DNA of 64,000 nt from CBDEUK01 sp965250225 (GCA_965250225.1 CBDFNQ010000035.1:62001-126000), one strand, 5' to 3'. Shown: positions 1 to 9,337, numbered from the stretch's first letter. The notes: a model not told the origin generated them from the letters alone. Translations and numbers: made by a program.

Positions 1-764
1 ATCTTTCCATGCAACGTGCAGCAGAAAAGGAAGTGAGGGAACAACGTGAGCAGTTGGCCCATGTTGATCGTCTTAATACTCTTGGTGAGATGGCGACCGT
101 AATTGCCCATGAAATTAATCAGCCACTTACTGCGATCTCGATGTATGCGCAATCGGGTTTGCGATTTCTGAATGTTGACAAACCAAAGCTTGGGCGGCTT
201 CGTGATGCCCTTGGAAAACTCAATGTTCAAGCTCATCGTGCTGGTTCTGTTATTGAACGGGTACAACAACTATCGAGGCAACATGAAAGTCATAGCGAAG
301 AGGTTGATTGTAATGTATTGATTAGAGACGTACATAAACTTGCCGAAGTTGAAGCACACAATCATGATATTGTGATTACACTTAAATTATCTCGTTTATT
401 ACCGATGGTAGTCTGTGACTCTGTACAAATTCAGCAAGTCGTGTTGAACCTGTTGAGAAATGGCATGGAATCAATGAAGAGTGCTGGATGCAAAAATGGT
501 AATCATATTGTGTTACACACCAATCGCACGGCAGAAGGGGTGAAGCTCTCGATTATTGACAGCGGCAGTGGCATCTCTGATGACGTTGTAGATTTGCTAT
601 ACCGACCGTTTTCGTCAACAAAAGACCAGGGGATGGGAATGGGACTATCGATTAGCCGTTCGATTGTGAGAGCGCATGGTGGGCAACTGGAATTTATTCA
701 TAATAAAAGTGGTGGTGTGACATTTTATTTTACTTTACCTTATGCACCATCAAAGAAGATATGA
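1..764 (+). CDS. FixL-like sensor histidine kinase, C-terminal part
   Basis: Partial gene: the frame is open to the left edge, so the sensor domains lie outside the window. The visible part is a complete transmitter. It has a dimerisation/phosphoacceptor box AHEINQPLTAI with the histidine near residue 34 of the visible ATG frame, then an ATP-binding domain with an N-box (NLLRNGMESM), a G1-type DSGSGI motif and a GMGMGLSISRS G2 box. This arrangement is typical of FixL/TodS/DctB-like kinases. It overlaps the next gene, a FixJ-type regulator, by ATGA, so the two form a pair. Lying directly upstream of trimethylamine dehydrogenase, it is a candidate controller of methylamine genes, but the signal it senses is not visible. 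Confidence 0.9.
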   Translation, partial: LSMQRAAEKEVREQREQLAHVDRLNTLGEMATVIAHEINQPLTAISMYAQSGLRFLNVDKPKLGRLRDALGKLNVQAHRAGSVIERVQQLSRQHESHSEEVDCNVLIRDVHKLAEVEAHNHDIVITLKLSRLLPMVVCDSVQIQQVVLNLLRNGMESMKSAGCKNGNHIVLHTNRTAEGVKLSIIDSGSGISDDVVDLLYRPFSSTKDQGMGMGLSISRSIVRAHGGQLEFIHNKSGGVTFYFTLPYAPSKKI

Positions 765-1381
765 TTAAGACAGAACAACAGGTATACATTATTGATGATG
801 ATGAAGCAGTCAGGGACTCAATGAGTATGCTATTGGAAACCGTGGACTTGCCACATCAATGTTTTTCATCTGCTGTAGAATTTTTTGATCGATATGATGG
901 TACGCAACGTGGATGCCTGGTTTTGGATATTCGTATGCCCGGAATGAATGGTCTTGAGCTTCAAAAAAAGTTGAAAGAGAAAGAAGCCTTACTACCTATT
1001 ATTTTTATTACCGGGCATGGCGATGTCCCCATGGCCGTTGAAGCAATGCGAAATGGTGCGTTGGATTTTATTCGCAAACCTATTCGAGAACAGGATTTAC
1101 TGGATCGAATTCAGGAGGCTATGGACTATGAAGCGGGCATTCGAAATATCATGGTCGACCACGAGCAAATGATAAAAAAACTGGCAACGTTGACGACAAG
1201 AGAAAGGGAGGTGTTCGAACGGGTTGCTGACGGGTCTGCAAACAAGGTGATAGGTCTGGACCTTGGCATTTCTGAACGAACTGTTGAAGTACATCGCTCT
1301 CAGGTTATGAAAAAGCTTGGGGTACGTTCGTTGGCGCAGTTGGTTAAAATCAAAATTGATATCGAAAAACCAATACAATAA
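761..1381 (+). CDS. FixJ/LuxR-family response regulator
   Basis: Two-domain regulator of 206 residues. The N-terminal receiver has the acidic cluster DDDE at 12-15, phosphoacceptor Asp56 in VLDIRMPGMNG, and the conserved Lys106 in RKP. The C-terminal half carries a LuxR/FixJ helix-turn-helix (LTTREREVFERVADG, then ISERTVEVHRSQVMKKLG). It overlaps the kinase gene by 4 bp, so the two are translated together. FixJ-type proteins usually activate neighbouring catabolic genes. The next gene, 180 bp downstream on the same strand, encodes trimethylamine dehydrogenase, so it is a plausible target. No binding site was proven. Confidence 0.92.
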   Translation: MIKTEQQVYIIDDDEAVRDSMSMLLETVDLPHQCFSSAVEFFDRYDGTQRGCLVLDIRMPGMNGLELQKKLKEKEALLPIIFITGHGDVPMAVEAMRNGALDFIRKPIREQDLLDRIQEAMDYEAGIRNIMVDHEQMIKKLATLTTREREVFERVADGSANKVIGLDLGISERTVEVHRSQVMKKLGVRSLAQLVKIKIDIEKPIQ

Positions 1382-1430
1382 TCCTATAGAGGTACTTAGA
1401 AAGTAGTATTCATTTATTGGTACGTGTAAT

Positions 1431-1458
1431 CCCCAATATTTCCTCATCACCGTTGATG
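1431..1458 (+). promoter_or_regulatory. weak match to the shared 26-nt element upstream of tmd
   Basis: The stretch 1433-1458 aligns without gaps to the 26-nt element upstream of the gcvT-like gene at about 14 of 26 positions, including a contiguous ATATTTC and a final TTGATG. A GTAGTATTC motif lies just before it at about 1403. This is weaker than the copies at 19.3, 24.6 and 25.9 kb and could be chance. Confidence 0.25.
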
Positions 1459-1562
1459 TGATACTTGTATATGACAAATCAATTTGAGACTCTGCAGTTT
1501 TTTTCTTAACAAGAAAGACGAGTGAAGCAAATTATTACAACATTTAATTTAAGGGGACTATG

Positions 1563-3752
1563 ATGGCACGCGATCCTAAGTATGACATTCTCTTTGAACC
1601 TATTCAGATAGGGCCAAAAACGCTCAGGAACAGATTCTACCAGGTACCGCATTGCATCGGTGCGGGTTCTGATAAACCGGGCTTCCAGGCTTCACATCGT
1701 TCAATGAAGGCAGAAGGAGGTTGGGCAGGGATCAATACAGAATATTGTTCAATTCATCCTGAATCCGATGACACACATCGTCTTTCTGCACGAATCTGGG
1801 ATGAAGGCGATGTCCGTAATCTCGGAGCAATGACAGAACACATCCACAACTTTGGTGCACTGGCCGGTGTCGAAATGTGGTATGGCGCATCCCATGCTCC
1901 TTGTATGGAATCACGTTGTACTCCTCGCGGCCCAAGTCAGTTTGCTTCGGAATTTGAGCTTCAGACATACTGCCACGAGATGGATCAACAGGAGATTGAT
2001 GAAGTCCAACAGTTCTATGTCGAAGCGGCCAAACGGTCACGTGATGCAGGTTTCGATATAGTCTATGTTTATGGCGCACATTCTTATTTACCGCTGCAGT
2101 TTTTATCCCAGTATTACAATAAACGCTCTGATAATTATGGTGGGTCCATTGAAAACCGTGCTCGTTTCTGGCTAGAAACACTGGAAAAAGTACGCCGTGC
2201 AGTCGGAGATGAATGTGCCATTGCCACTCGTTTTGCCGTCGATACCTTATATGGTGAAGACAGTATTGAAATTGAAAGAGATGGGCTGAAGTTTGTTGAG
2301 ATGGCTGATCCTCTTGTCGACCTATGGGACGTGAATATTGGTGATATTGCAGAATGGGGTGAGGACGCAGGCCCTTCACGTTTCTATCAGCAAGGACATC
2401 AGTTGAGCTGGCAGAAATTTGTCAAGGATGTGTCCAAGAAACCAGTACTGGGTGTGGGTCGATTTACCGATCCGGAAAAAATGACTGAAGTCGTTCGTTC
2501 AGGTCAACTGGATATTATCGGTGCAGCACGTCCATCCATCTCTGATCCGTTTCTGCCGAATAAGATTGACGAAGGTCGCGTTGATGACATTAGAGTCTGT
2601 ATTGGTTGTAACGTGTGTATCTCTCGTTGGGAGATCGGTGGCCCTCCATTTATCTGTACGCAAAATGCAACAGCTGGCGAAGAATATCGCCGAGGTTGGC
2701 ATCCGGAGAAATTTCCCAAGGCTGAATCAGACGATACAATCCTGGTTGTCGGCGCAGGCCCATCAGGTGGCGAGTGTGCACGCGTTTTGATGGAGCGCGG
2801 TTACACGGTACATGTAGTTGATCGAGCTGAAAAGATTGGTGGTTATGTCAATGATGTTGCCACACTGCCCGGATTGGGTGAGTGGAGTTACCACCGTGAT
2901 TATCGTGAAACCCAACTGGGAAAACTGGTCAAGAAAAACAAGCATTCGCAGATTGCATTAGGTGCCAAGCCGTTAACCGTTGATGATTGTCTGGAGTATG
3001 GTGCAGACAAGGTTGTGATTGCCACAGGGGCATCCTGGAATACTGATGGGACCAATGCTTTTACTCATGATCCGATTCCCGGTATTGACGCAAGCTTGCC
3101 AAGTCATGTGACACCGGAACAGATATTTGCTGGAGCTGAAGTGGGTAAGAAGGTAGTGATCCTTAATTACGATCCTTACTACATGGCGCCGAGTCTGGCT
3201 CAACGACTGGCTGAAGCCGGTAGTGATCTGACCGTGATCTCTGCAGCTTCATTTGGTGGTTATATGGATTTCACTCTGGAAGCACCTAATATGCATCGGC
3301 GCATGCATGAGTTGCACGTCGACATCATTGGTGAGGTTGCTGCCAGTAAGGCCGAAGCCAATCGACTTGAGATCTATGACGTCTATGGTGATGGTTCCAA
3401 ACGTGAGTATCGCGGTCCGGGTAAATTACCTCGTAACGAAAACACAACGTTTCGCTGGATTGATTTCGATACCCTGGTGTTGGTCACTGGTCGTCACTCC
3501 AATGATGAACTGCATCGTGGATTGAAAGCGCGTCAGGATGAATGGGCTGGCAATGACATAAAAGATGTCTATGTCATTGGTGATGCCTGGGCACCGAAGT
3601 TGATCGCAGATTCAACCTTTGAAGGTCATCGTTTGGCCAGAGAGATTGAGGAAGAGCGTGCTCAATATCCGAAGCCTTACCGTCGTGAGGTTGCAACCTG
3701 GGGCACACCGCATATGCCTGGTGGTGAATTCAAAATCGAATATCAGAAATAA
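1563..3752 (+). CDS. tmd: trimethylamine dehydrogenase
   Basis: Oxidatively demethylates trimethylamine to dimethylamine plus formaldehyde and passes electrons to ETF. It carries an old-yellow-enzyme TIM barrel followed by a disulfide-reductase-like ADP/FAD-fold half, and its length matches the Methylophilus enzyme. Numbered from the upstream ATG at 1560, the Methylophilus key residues are all present: Cys32 (6-S-cysteinyl FMN), the aromatic bowl Tyr62, Trp266 and Trp357, the catalytic Tyr171, His174 and Asp269, and the 4Fe-4S ligands Cys347, Cys350, Cys353 and Cys366. Tyr62 favours TMA over dimethylamine dehydrogenase, where Gln is usual. ATGs occur at 1560 and 1563. I chose the second because AAGGGG ends six bases before it and the mature homologue begins ARDP. 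Confidence 0.95.
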   Translation: MARDPKYDILFEPIQIGPKTLRNRFYQVPHCIGAGSDKPGFQASHRSMKAEGGWAGINTEYCSIHPESDDTHRLSARIWDEGDVRNLGAMTEHIHNFGALAGVEMWYGASHAPCMESRCTPRGPSQFASEFELQTYCHEMDQQEIDEVQQFYVEAAKRSRDAGFDIVYVYGAHSYLPLQFLSQYYNKRSDNYGGSIENRARFWLETLEKVRRAVGDECAIATRFAVDTLYGEDSIEIERDGLKFVEMADPLVDLWDVNIGDIAEWGEDAGPSRFYQQGHQLSWQKFVKDVSKKPVLGVGRFTDPEKMTEVVRSGQLDIIGAARPSISDPFLPNKIDEGRVDDIRVCIGCNVCISRWEIGGPPFICTQNATAGEEYRRGWHPEKFPKAESDDTILVVGAGPSGGECARVLMERGYTVHVVDRAEKIGGYVNDVATLPGLGEWSYHRDYRETQLGKLVKKNKHSQIALGAKPLTVDDCLEYGADKVVIATGASWNTDGTNAFTHDPIPGIDASLPSHVTPEQIFAGAEVGKKVVILNYDPYYMAPSLAQRLAEAGSDLTVISAASFGGYMDFTLEAPNMHRRMHELHVDIIGEVAASKAEANRLEIYDVYGDGSKREYRGPGKLPRNENTTFRWIDFDTLVLVTGRHSNDELHRGLKARQDEWAGNDIKDVYVIGDAWAPKLIADSTFEGHRLAREIEEERAQYPKPYRREVATWGTPHMPGGEFKIEYQK

Positions 3753-3763
3753 TATTCTGCAGT

Positions 3764-3796
3764 AAGTTAAGGTGGCGTAAGCCACCTTACTTTTTG
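3764..3796 (+). terminator. intrinsic terminator or attenuator between tmd and the ETF:quinone reductase gene
   Basis: A perfect 9-bp stem TAAGGTGGC / GCCACCTTA (3768-3776 with 3781-3789) has a 4-nt loop and is followed by CTTTTT. It sits between tmd and genes that serve it, so it probably trims rather than ends transcription, letting tmd be made in excess over the electron-transfer genes. Confidence 0.75.
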
Positions 3797-3817
3797 GAAT
3801 AATGATAAAACACGACT

Positions 3818-5962
3818 ATGATTAATTCGGTACATGAATCTGAACAGGTAACACGAATTTTGTTTCAGGATTTTCCTGCATGGATGTCGGTGTCATTTTA
3901 TTTGATAGGTTTCGCCGCTATTTTCATATTTCTGTATGGATGCTATGTCGAAATTCGAAAATATCGTCGCGGTAAAACATTTCCACAAACAATGAACGAA
4001 TTAATTTGTGGAATAAATAACATGATATCAACAGTGCTGAGTCACCGGACTCTGCGAAGACGTGATAGCAGTGCCGGTGCTGCGCATGCCCAAATCTTCT
4101 ATGGTTTTGCTTTATGTTTTATTGCTACTTCGATTATCACACTTGAATACGATATCCTGGAGCCGTTATTTGGTTTTAGATTTTGGTACGGTTCTTTTTA
4201 TTTGTGGTTTTCTTTGGTTGTGGATCTGGCAGGTCTCGCCCTGATCATTGGTTTACTTTACATGATGGTTCGGCGCCAATGGCTAGCTCTACCCAAGCTC
4301 GATTATGCCAGGCCAGATCGTAAACCGGATGAACCAGATTATGATCGTATGGGATATCGTCGTGAAGACTGGCTGTTTCTCTGGACGCTTATATTAATTA
4401 CGATCACCGGTTTTTTTCTGGAAGCCGTGCGTCTGGTCTGGTTACAAGATGATCCCAGTGTTTGGGATTACCGTTGGTGGTCGCCGATTGGTACCACTGT
4501 GGCTTATCTGTTTAAAGGGATTGGTATCGCACCAGACGGTGCCGCTGAAATCCGAATGTTTCTTTGGTGGTTTCATGGCATTTTGGCATTAACATTCATT
4601 GCATTAATCCCACGCACCAAGGTTAAACATATCTTTACTGCGATGGGTTCTCTAGCTTTACGCAATCCTTTACCTGTGCAGCGTTTACCGCAAGCGGATA
4701 TGGAACAGGAAAAGATTGGCTATAAACATCTTATTGATTTTAGTTCAAAACATTTATTACATCTGGATGCTTGTACCAAATGCGGACGTTGTCATGAAGC
4801 ATGCCCAGCGACTGCAACAGAATATCCTTTATCGCCCCGTGATCTTGTGCTCACATTGCGAGAGCTTTCCAATGACAAACTAGAATCAAGAACATTGCCG
4901 AATATAGATGCGTTAACCGTATTCGGTGACGGGATTAATCAAGTAAGGGTAGAAACGCTCTGGTCATGTCGTACCTGTGCCGCCTGTGTTGAGATATGTC
5001 CGGTGGGGATTGAACATGTCCCGATGATTGTTGAAATACGGCGTGCCTTGATCGAAGACGGCGAAATGGATCCCATGTTACAAAATACGCTGCAAGCGAT
5101 TCATAAATCGGGCAACTCATTTGGTGACTCCAAACGTAAACGACCAAACTGGACCAAGAAGCTGAATTTCAAGATCAAGAATGCAAAGAAAGAACCAGTT
5201 GATGTTCTTTGGTTTGTCGGTGACTACGCATCATTTGATCCGCGCTATCAAAAAGTGTCTCAGGATTTTGCAAATATACTAAACACTTCAGGTGTGGATT
5301 TTGGCATTCTATACGAAGCTGAAATGACAGCAGGTAATGATGTCCGGCGGGTCGGTGAAGAAGGTTTGTATCAACACCTGGCTGAAGCAAACATTGCTAC
5401 GCTAGAGGCTTGTGATTTTAAGCAAATAGTTACAACCGACCCCCATTCCTATAACACAATCAAGAATGAATACCCGGAGTTTGAAGGTAATTATAAGATA
5501 GAACATGCAAGCGCGATGATTCAAAGGATGTTGGATTCATATGAAATTAAACTGGCTCGTAGGCTGGATTATAAAGTGACATACCATGATCCTTGTAACC
5601 TTGGCAGATATAACAAGGGATTTAATCCACCGCGTGAAGCAATTAAGGCATTAGGTGCAAATTTAGTTGAGATGGATCGTAACAAAGAAAATTCTTTTTG
5701 TTGTGGTGCAGGTGGTGGACGTATTTGGCACGCTGATCCAGTAGGTCAGGAAAAACCGTCAGAGAACCGTGTGAAAGAGGCAGGGAAAATCAAAGATTTA
5801 GATGTCATGGTAGTTAATTGTCCGAAATGTATGACAATGATGGAAGATGCGGTGAAATCGACCGGACATGAAAAGGATTTTGTTGTAAAGGAACTGATAG
5901 AACTTGTAGCTGAATGCATGGATTTCAATCCAGCGGAGGAGGAGGCTGAAAATACAGCCTGA
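3818..5962 (+). CDS. membrane Fe-S protein, ETF:quinone reductase type (EtfF/DgcB-like)
   Basis: A 714-residue protein. The first ~280 residues hold about six membrane helices of a NarI-like cytochrome b type. Two ferredoxin motifs follow: CTKCGRCHEACP near residue 319 and CRTCAACVEICP near 384. The C-terminal half has CCG-type Fe-S motifs (HDPCNLGRY and CCGAGGG near 627). This architecture is known for membrane oxidoreductases that take electrons from ETF-linked dehydrogenases into the quinone pool and can replace classical ETF-QO. Position between tmd and etfBA supports that job. Substrate specificity is inferred from context. Confidence 0.85.
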   Translation: MINSVHESEQVTRILFQDFPAWMSVSFYLIGFAAIFIFLYGCYVEIRKYRRGKTFPQTMNELICGINNMISTVLSHRTLRRRDSSAGAAHAQIFYGFALCFIATSIITLEYDILEPLFGFRFWYGSFYLWFSLVVDLAGLALIIGLLYMMVRRQWLALPKLDYARPDRKPDEPDYDRMGYRREDWLFLWTLILITITGFFLEAVRLVWLQDDPSVWDYRWWSPIGTTVAYLFKGIGIAPDGAAEIRMFLWWFHGILALTFIALIPRTKVKHIFTAMGSLALRNPLPVQRLPQADMEQEKIGYKHLIDFSSKHLLHLDACTKCGRCHEACPATATEYPLSPRDLVLTLRELSNDKLESRTLPNIDALTVFGDGINQVRVETLWSCRTCAACVEICPVGIEHVPMIVEIRRALIEDGEMDPMLQNTLQAIHKSGNSFGDSKRKRPNWTKKLNFKIKNAKKEPVDVLWFVGDYASFDPRYQKVSQDFANILNTSGVDFGILYEAEMTAGNDVRRVGEEGLYQHLAEANIATLEACDFKQIVTTDPHSYNTIKNEYPEFEGNYKIEHASAMIQRMLDSYEIKLARRLDYKVTYHDPCNLGRYNKGFNPPREAIKALGANLVEMDRNKENSFCCGAGGGRIWHADPVGQEKPSENRVKEAGKIKDLDVMVVNCPKCMTMMEDAVKSTGHEKDFVVKELIELVAECMDFNPAEEEAENTA

Positions 5963-5966
5963 TAGT

Positions 5967-7349
5967 GTGCTGCCCGAAACACTGGAGGGACTCGCGGAGT
6001 GGATTATTAAAAAAGCTGATCCATATGGCGCATTAGCATTACATCCGTTTGTAGAGAAAGAGTTTAAGGAAAAGCTTGAACTGATTATGTTTAAGAAAAA
6101 GCGGTTAATGTATGTTTTTGCTTCTGTGCATTACACGCCTGATACCGTACTTGACAGTATTGCATTGGAGTCAAACGAACAGTTACATATTCGTGTATTA
6201 AAACATCCGAATACTGCTGCAAGAACACTAGAAAGATTGTTCGTGAGTGGATGTTCTTCGAAGACAAAAGTGCTGATTGCAGCACATCCGAATACGCCGG
6301 TAAAGGTTCTTGAAAAAATAGAATGGCAAGATTCGAAAAAGATAAGAATGGCACTGTGTGCTAACTGTAATACACCCTTGTTAATGATTAAACAAATATT
6401 AACAAATAGCTCATTGCAGGAAAAAAAGATGATTGCCAGAAGCCCGGCATTAGATACGCAAACATTGACGACACTGTGGAACGAAGGAAATGAATATTTA
6501 CAGGCTGAAGTTGTTGCGCATAGATCATGTCCAGAAGATTTGATTGATAAGGCGATTGAAAGTGAACAGGTCATTGTAAAACAAAAATTAGCTTCAAACC
6601 CAATAATTAATGAGGCTATTCGTTATCGTTTATTAACAGACGATGCTCAACAGGTGAGGGTGGCGATTGTCAAAAACCAGGAAATCTCAGAAGATAAATT
6701 ACAGAAACTCTGTGATGATCCTTCAGAACAAGTGCGCCGTAATGAAGCAAGGCGTACTGGTCTTCCTGAAACTGTGATAGCACAACTTGCTGAAGATAAT
6801 GATATTTGGGTGCGTCGCTGGCTGGCAAGAAATAATAGAACACCAGAAAAAGTATTAAAAAAACTGGCAAATGATGAAGATGAAAATGTAAGGCGTTCAG
6901 TGACAAGAAATGAATCATGTACTGAGGATTTGTTGAGTGTGTTGACAGAGGATGATTCTGCCTGGGTTAGAGCAGGTGTGGCAATGAGAACAGATATATC
7001 ACAGGAGATACTGCTAAAACTGATAGACGATGAACATATTGATGTGCAATCAGCCTTGGGACGAAATCCCGCGACACCAACGAAGATATTAAAAGAAATT
7101 ACAAAGAATGCTAATCGTGACGTACGACGATCGGTAATTCAGAATAAAAGTGCCACTGCAAAAGTTTTAGAATTGTTGGTGGAAGATCCCTATCCGTTGA
7201 ACAGGGTTATTCTGGCTAGTCGGACACAATGTGGTCGTCAAATAATTTGGCAATTAGCAAATGATCCCGATAAAGAAGTTAGGTTTAGTGCAATTCGTAC
7301 TTTCGCCATGCAAATGGTTAAAGACATAAATAAGGAGTTTAAACAATGA
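5967..7349 (+). CDS. LRV (leucine-rich variant) repeat protein
   Basis: A 460-residue protein made almost wholly of ~24-residue helical repeats with the pattern VRR-hydrophobic-ARN..TPE.VL..LA.DED, seen clearly in VRRWLARNNRTPEKVLKKLA and in at least ten further copies. This is the LRV fold first described in Azotobacter. The Cys cluster that binds 4Fe-4S in the Azotobacter protein is not evident in the N-terminal region here. No enzyme domain or export signal is seen, so it is probably cytoplasmic and protein-binding. GTG start four bases after the preceding stop; a good ribosome site at this distance is lacking, so ATG 6088 is an alternative. It overlaps etfB by ATGA. A role in ETF or Fe-S assembly is inference. 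Confidence 0.8.
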   Translation: MLPETLEGLAEWIIKKADPYGALALHPFVEKEFKEKLELIMFKKKRLMYVFASVHYTPDTVLDSIALESNEQLHIRVLKHPNTAARTLERLFVSGCSSKTKVLIAAHPNTPVKVLEKIEWQDSKKIRMALCANCNTPLLMIKQILTNSSLQEKKMIARSPALDTQTLTTLWNEGNEYLQAEVVAHRSCPEDLIDKAIESEQVIVKQKLASNPIINEAIRYRLLTDDAQQVRVAIVKNQEISEDKLQKLCDDPSEQVRRNEARRTGLPETVIAQLAEDNDIWVRRWLARNNRTPEKVLKKLANDEDENVRRSVTRNESCTEDLLSVLTEDDSAWVRAGVAMRTDISQEILLKLIDDEHIDVQSALGRNPATPTKILKEITKNANRDVRRSVIQNKSATAKVLELLVEDPYPLNRVILASRTQCGRQIIWQLANDPDKEVRFSAIRTFAMQMVKDINKEFKQ

Positions 7350-8140
7350 AAATACTTGTGGCTATTAAGCAGGTTGCGATGCTTGATGATGAATTTGAAA
7401 TGCGTGATGACGGCAAGGATGTTGATCATGATTTTTGTGATTATGAAATCAACGAATGGGATGATTATTCGTTAGAAGAAGCTTTGTTGATTAAGGAAAA
7501 TGCGGATGGCGATTGCGAAGTTGTTGTTGTAACGGTCGGCCCTGAAGATGCAGAGGATGAATTGCGTAAATGCTTGGCCAAGGGTGCAGATCGCGGTATT
7601 CGAGTATGGGACGATGCGATAGAAGGTTCGGATCAGGTTGCCATTGGCAGAGTGATCACCCGTGTCGTTGAAAAAGAAAATCCTGATATGGTATTTCTTG
7701 GTGTTCAGGCGTCGGATCATGCCTTTGCACAAACAGGTATGACAGTCGCCTCTATGCTCGGGTGGCCACATGCAGCAGTTGTCTCACATCTTGATTATAA
7801 ACCTGGCGACTCGAAAGCATCATTACGACGCGAGCTGGAAGCTGGACTTGAAGAAGAAATTTCCATTGAGTGTCCCGCTGTATTAAGTATCCAGTTGGGT
7901 ATTAATGAACCGCGATATGCATCTTTACGTGGTATCAAGCAAGCAGCAGCAAAGCCTGTTGATGATTTAACTCATACTGACCTTGGTATGGAGGATAATG
8001 ACGTCGGTGAGGCAGGCAGTGTTTCACGTATACGTAAGATGTATATTCCGGAAAAAGGGCGTGCAGAATTATTTGAAGGTACGCCCGCTGAGCAAGCACA
8101 ACGCCTGGCTGAAATAGTAAAAGAATTTAGAGGAGTATGA
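7346..8140 (+). CDS. etfB: electron transfer flavoprotein beta subunit
   Basis: A 264-residue EtfB. It starts MKILVAIKQVA and contains the AMP-binding and subunit-interface region ending GINEPRYASLRGIKQAA, the recognition-loop family signature. It resembles the Methylophilus W3A1 ETF that serves trimethylamine dehydrogenase, including the C-terminal SRIRKMYIPEKGRAELFEG region. With EtfA it forms a cytoplasmic heterodimer carrying FAD and AMP that takes electrons from Tmd. Its start overlaps the LRV gene and its stop overlaps the first possible etfA codon, so the three are translationally coupled. Confidence 0.95.
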   Translation: MKILVAIKQVAMLDDEFEMRDDGKDVDHDFCDYEINEWDDYSLEEALLIKENADGDCEVVVVTVGPEDAEDELRKCLAKGADRGIRVWDDAIEGSDQVAIGRVITRVVEKENPDMVFLGVQASDHAFAQTGMTVASMLGWPHAAVVSHLDYKPGDSKASLRRELEAGLEEEISIECPAVLSIQLGINEPRYASLRGIKQAAAKPVDDLTHTDLGMEDNDVGEAGSVSRIRKMYIPEKGRAELFEGTPAEQAQRLAEIVKEFRGV

Positions 8141-8142
8141 CC

Positions 8143-9105
8143 ATGAGTGGAATATTAATTATTGCTGAGCATCGGCAAGGAGAATTTCGGCCTGTGACTC
8201 TGGAATTGGTTTCTGGTGCATCTGAACTTGAGGCAAGTAATGGCGGGGATGTTGCTGTCGCAATTATTGGCAGCGACCCACAACATTTCGTAAGTAATCT
8301 TAATGTTGAAGGTGTTGATGAAATAATTACAGTAGAGGTAGCTATTAATGATTTTCAACCGGACATCTATGAAGCAAGTGTACGTGCTTTAATTGAAGAC
8401 AGGAAACCATCACTGGTATTAATTCCACACAGTGTTGATGCCTGGGGTTATGCCCCTGCTTTGGCTGCAACAGGTGATTATGGTTTTATGACAGACGTAT
8501 TTGGTTTGCGCTATGAAGATAATGATATTGTTGCAACTCGCGCAGCCTATAAAGAAAAAGTACATATTGATATTGATTTCCCCGGCAAGGAAACAGTGAT
8601 TGTGACGATTCGTGGTGGCAGCTTTAAAGCTGTGGAGGATGCTGCGAAGCCTGGTGTGAGTAATTTCAATGCACCAGAAGTTCAGGCTCGAAGTGAGCAT
8701 AAGCAATTTATTGAACCTGAAGATACTGGTGATATTGATATTGCACAATCTGAATTCATGCTCTCCATTGGACGAGGTATTAGTGAAGAGAGTAACGTCG
8801 AGCAATTTTCTGAATTAGCTGAAACAATAGGTGCAACATTGGGATGTTCACGCCCAATTGCTGACAGTGGTTGGTTACCAAAATCCCGGCAGGTGGGCCA
8901 ATCAGGTAAAACAGTCGGTAATTGTAAACTCTATATTGCTATGGGGATTTCAGGTTCTGTTCAACACATGGCAGGAATGAAGCATGTTGAAAATATTGTT
9001 GCGGTCAATACTGATCCAGAAGCGTCTATTTTTAGTATCGCAAAGTACGGGATTATTGCTGATATTTTTGATATTGCCGAAGAATTACCTGCGCACTTTG
9101 AATAA
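8143..9105 (+). CDS. etfA: electron transfer flavoprotein alpha subunit
   Basis: FAD-binding subunit of ETF, about 320 residues. The C-terminal FAD-binding half contains GATLGCSRPIADSGWLPKSR, VGQSGKTV, and the GISGSVQHMAGMK and AVNTDPEASIF motifs characteristic of EtfA. A longer start at 8137 exists, but GGAG ends one base before it. ATG 8143 has a normal 7-nt spacing and gives MSGIL, matching the start of the W3A1 homologue. It is the last gene of the tmd operon and is followed by a terminator-like hairpin 200 bp downstream. Confidence 0.95.
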   Translation: MSGILIIAEHRQGEFRPVTLELVSGASELEASNGGDVAVAIIGSDPQHFVSNLNVEGVDEIITVEVAINDFQPDIYEASVRALIEDRKPSLVLIPHSVDAWGYAPALAATGDYGFMTDVFGLRYEDNDIVATRAAYKEKVHIDIDFPGKETVIVTIRGGSFKAVEDAAKPGVSNFNAPEVQARSEHKQFIEPEDTGDIDIAQSEFMLSIGRGISEESNVEQFSELAETIGATLGCSRPIADSGWLPKSRQVGQSGKTVGNCKLYIAMGISGSVQHMAGMKHVENIVAVNTDPEASIFSIAKYGIIADIFDIAEELPAHFE

Positions 9106-9218
9106 ATTGAAGTCTGTGGTAATTAAAGTAAATCTCGATTTGTTAAAGACTGTATTGATTGCAGGCGCGACGAATAATATTTACTTATGACAGCTAATTT
9201 TCATAGTATAACTCTTTA

Positions 9219-9244
9219 GTAGTATTACCATGAGGTGATTGACG
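9219..9244 (+). promoter_or_regulatory. fourth, weaker copy of the shared 26-nt element, upstream of folE2
   Basis: Begins with GTAGTATTAC, identical to the 10-mer upstream of the gcvT-like gene, and ends ATTGACG. Ungapped alignment gives 15-16 of 26 matches to the three strong copies. It lies 294 bp before the folE2 start. Confidence 0.35.
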
Positions 9245-9313
9245 CTAGATGTCTGTTGGCGTGATAATTTCTATAACAAGTCAAATTTGCACTTCTCCTC
9301 TTTTAATTTAAAT

Positions 9314-9337
9314 TGGCGGCATTTGTCGCCATTTTCT
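9314..9337 (+). terminator. probable intrinsic terminator after the etf operon
   Basis: Stem TGGCG / CGCCA (9314-9318 with 9327-9331) with an 8-nt loop and a TTTTCTT tail. The stem is short but its placement in the 433-bp gap between etfA and folE2 fits. The rest of the gap holds the weak 26-nt element and AT-rich leader sequence; I see no other gene in it. Confidence 0.5.

Noticed and set aside
1732..2379. Long open frame on the minus strand (215 codons) inside tmd
   Set aside because: It is antisense to a certain gene, has no ribosome site, and its translation is not protein-like.
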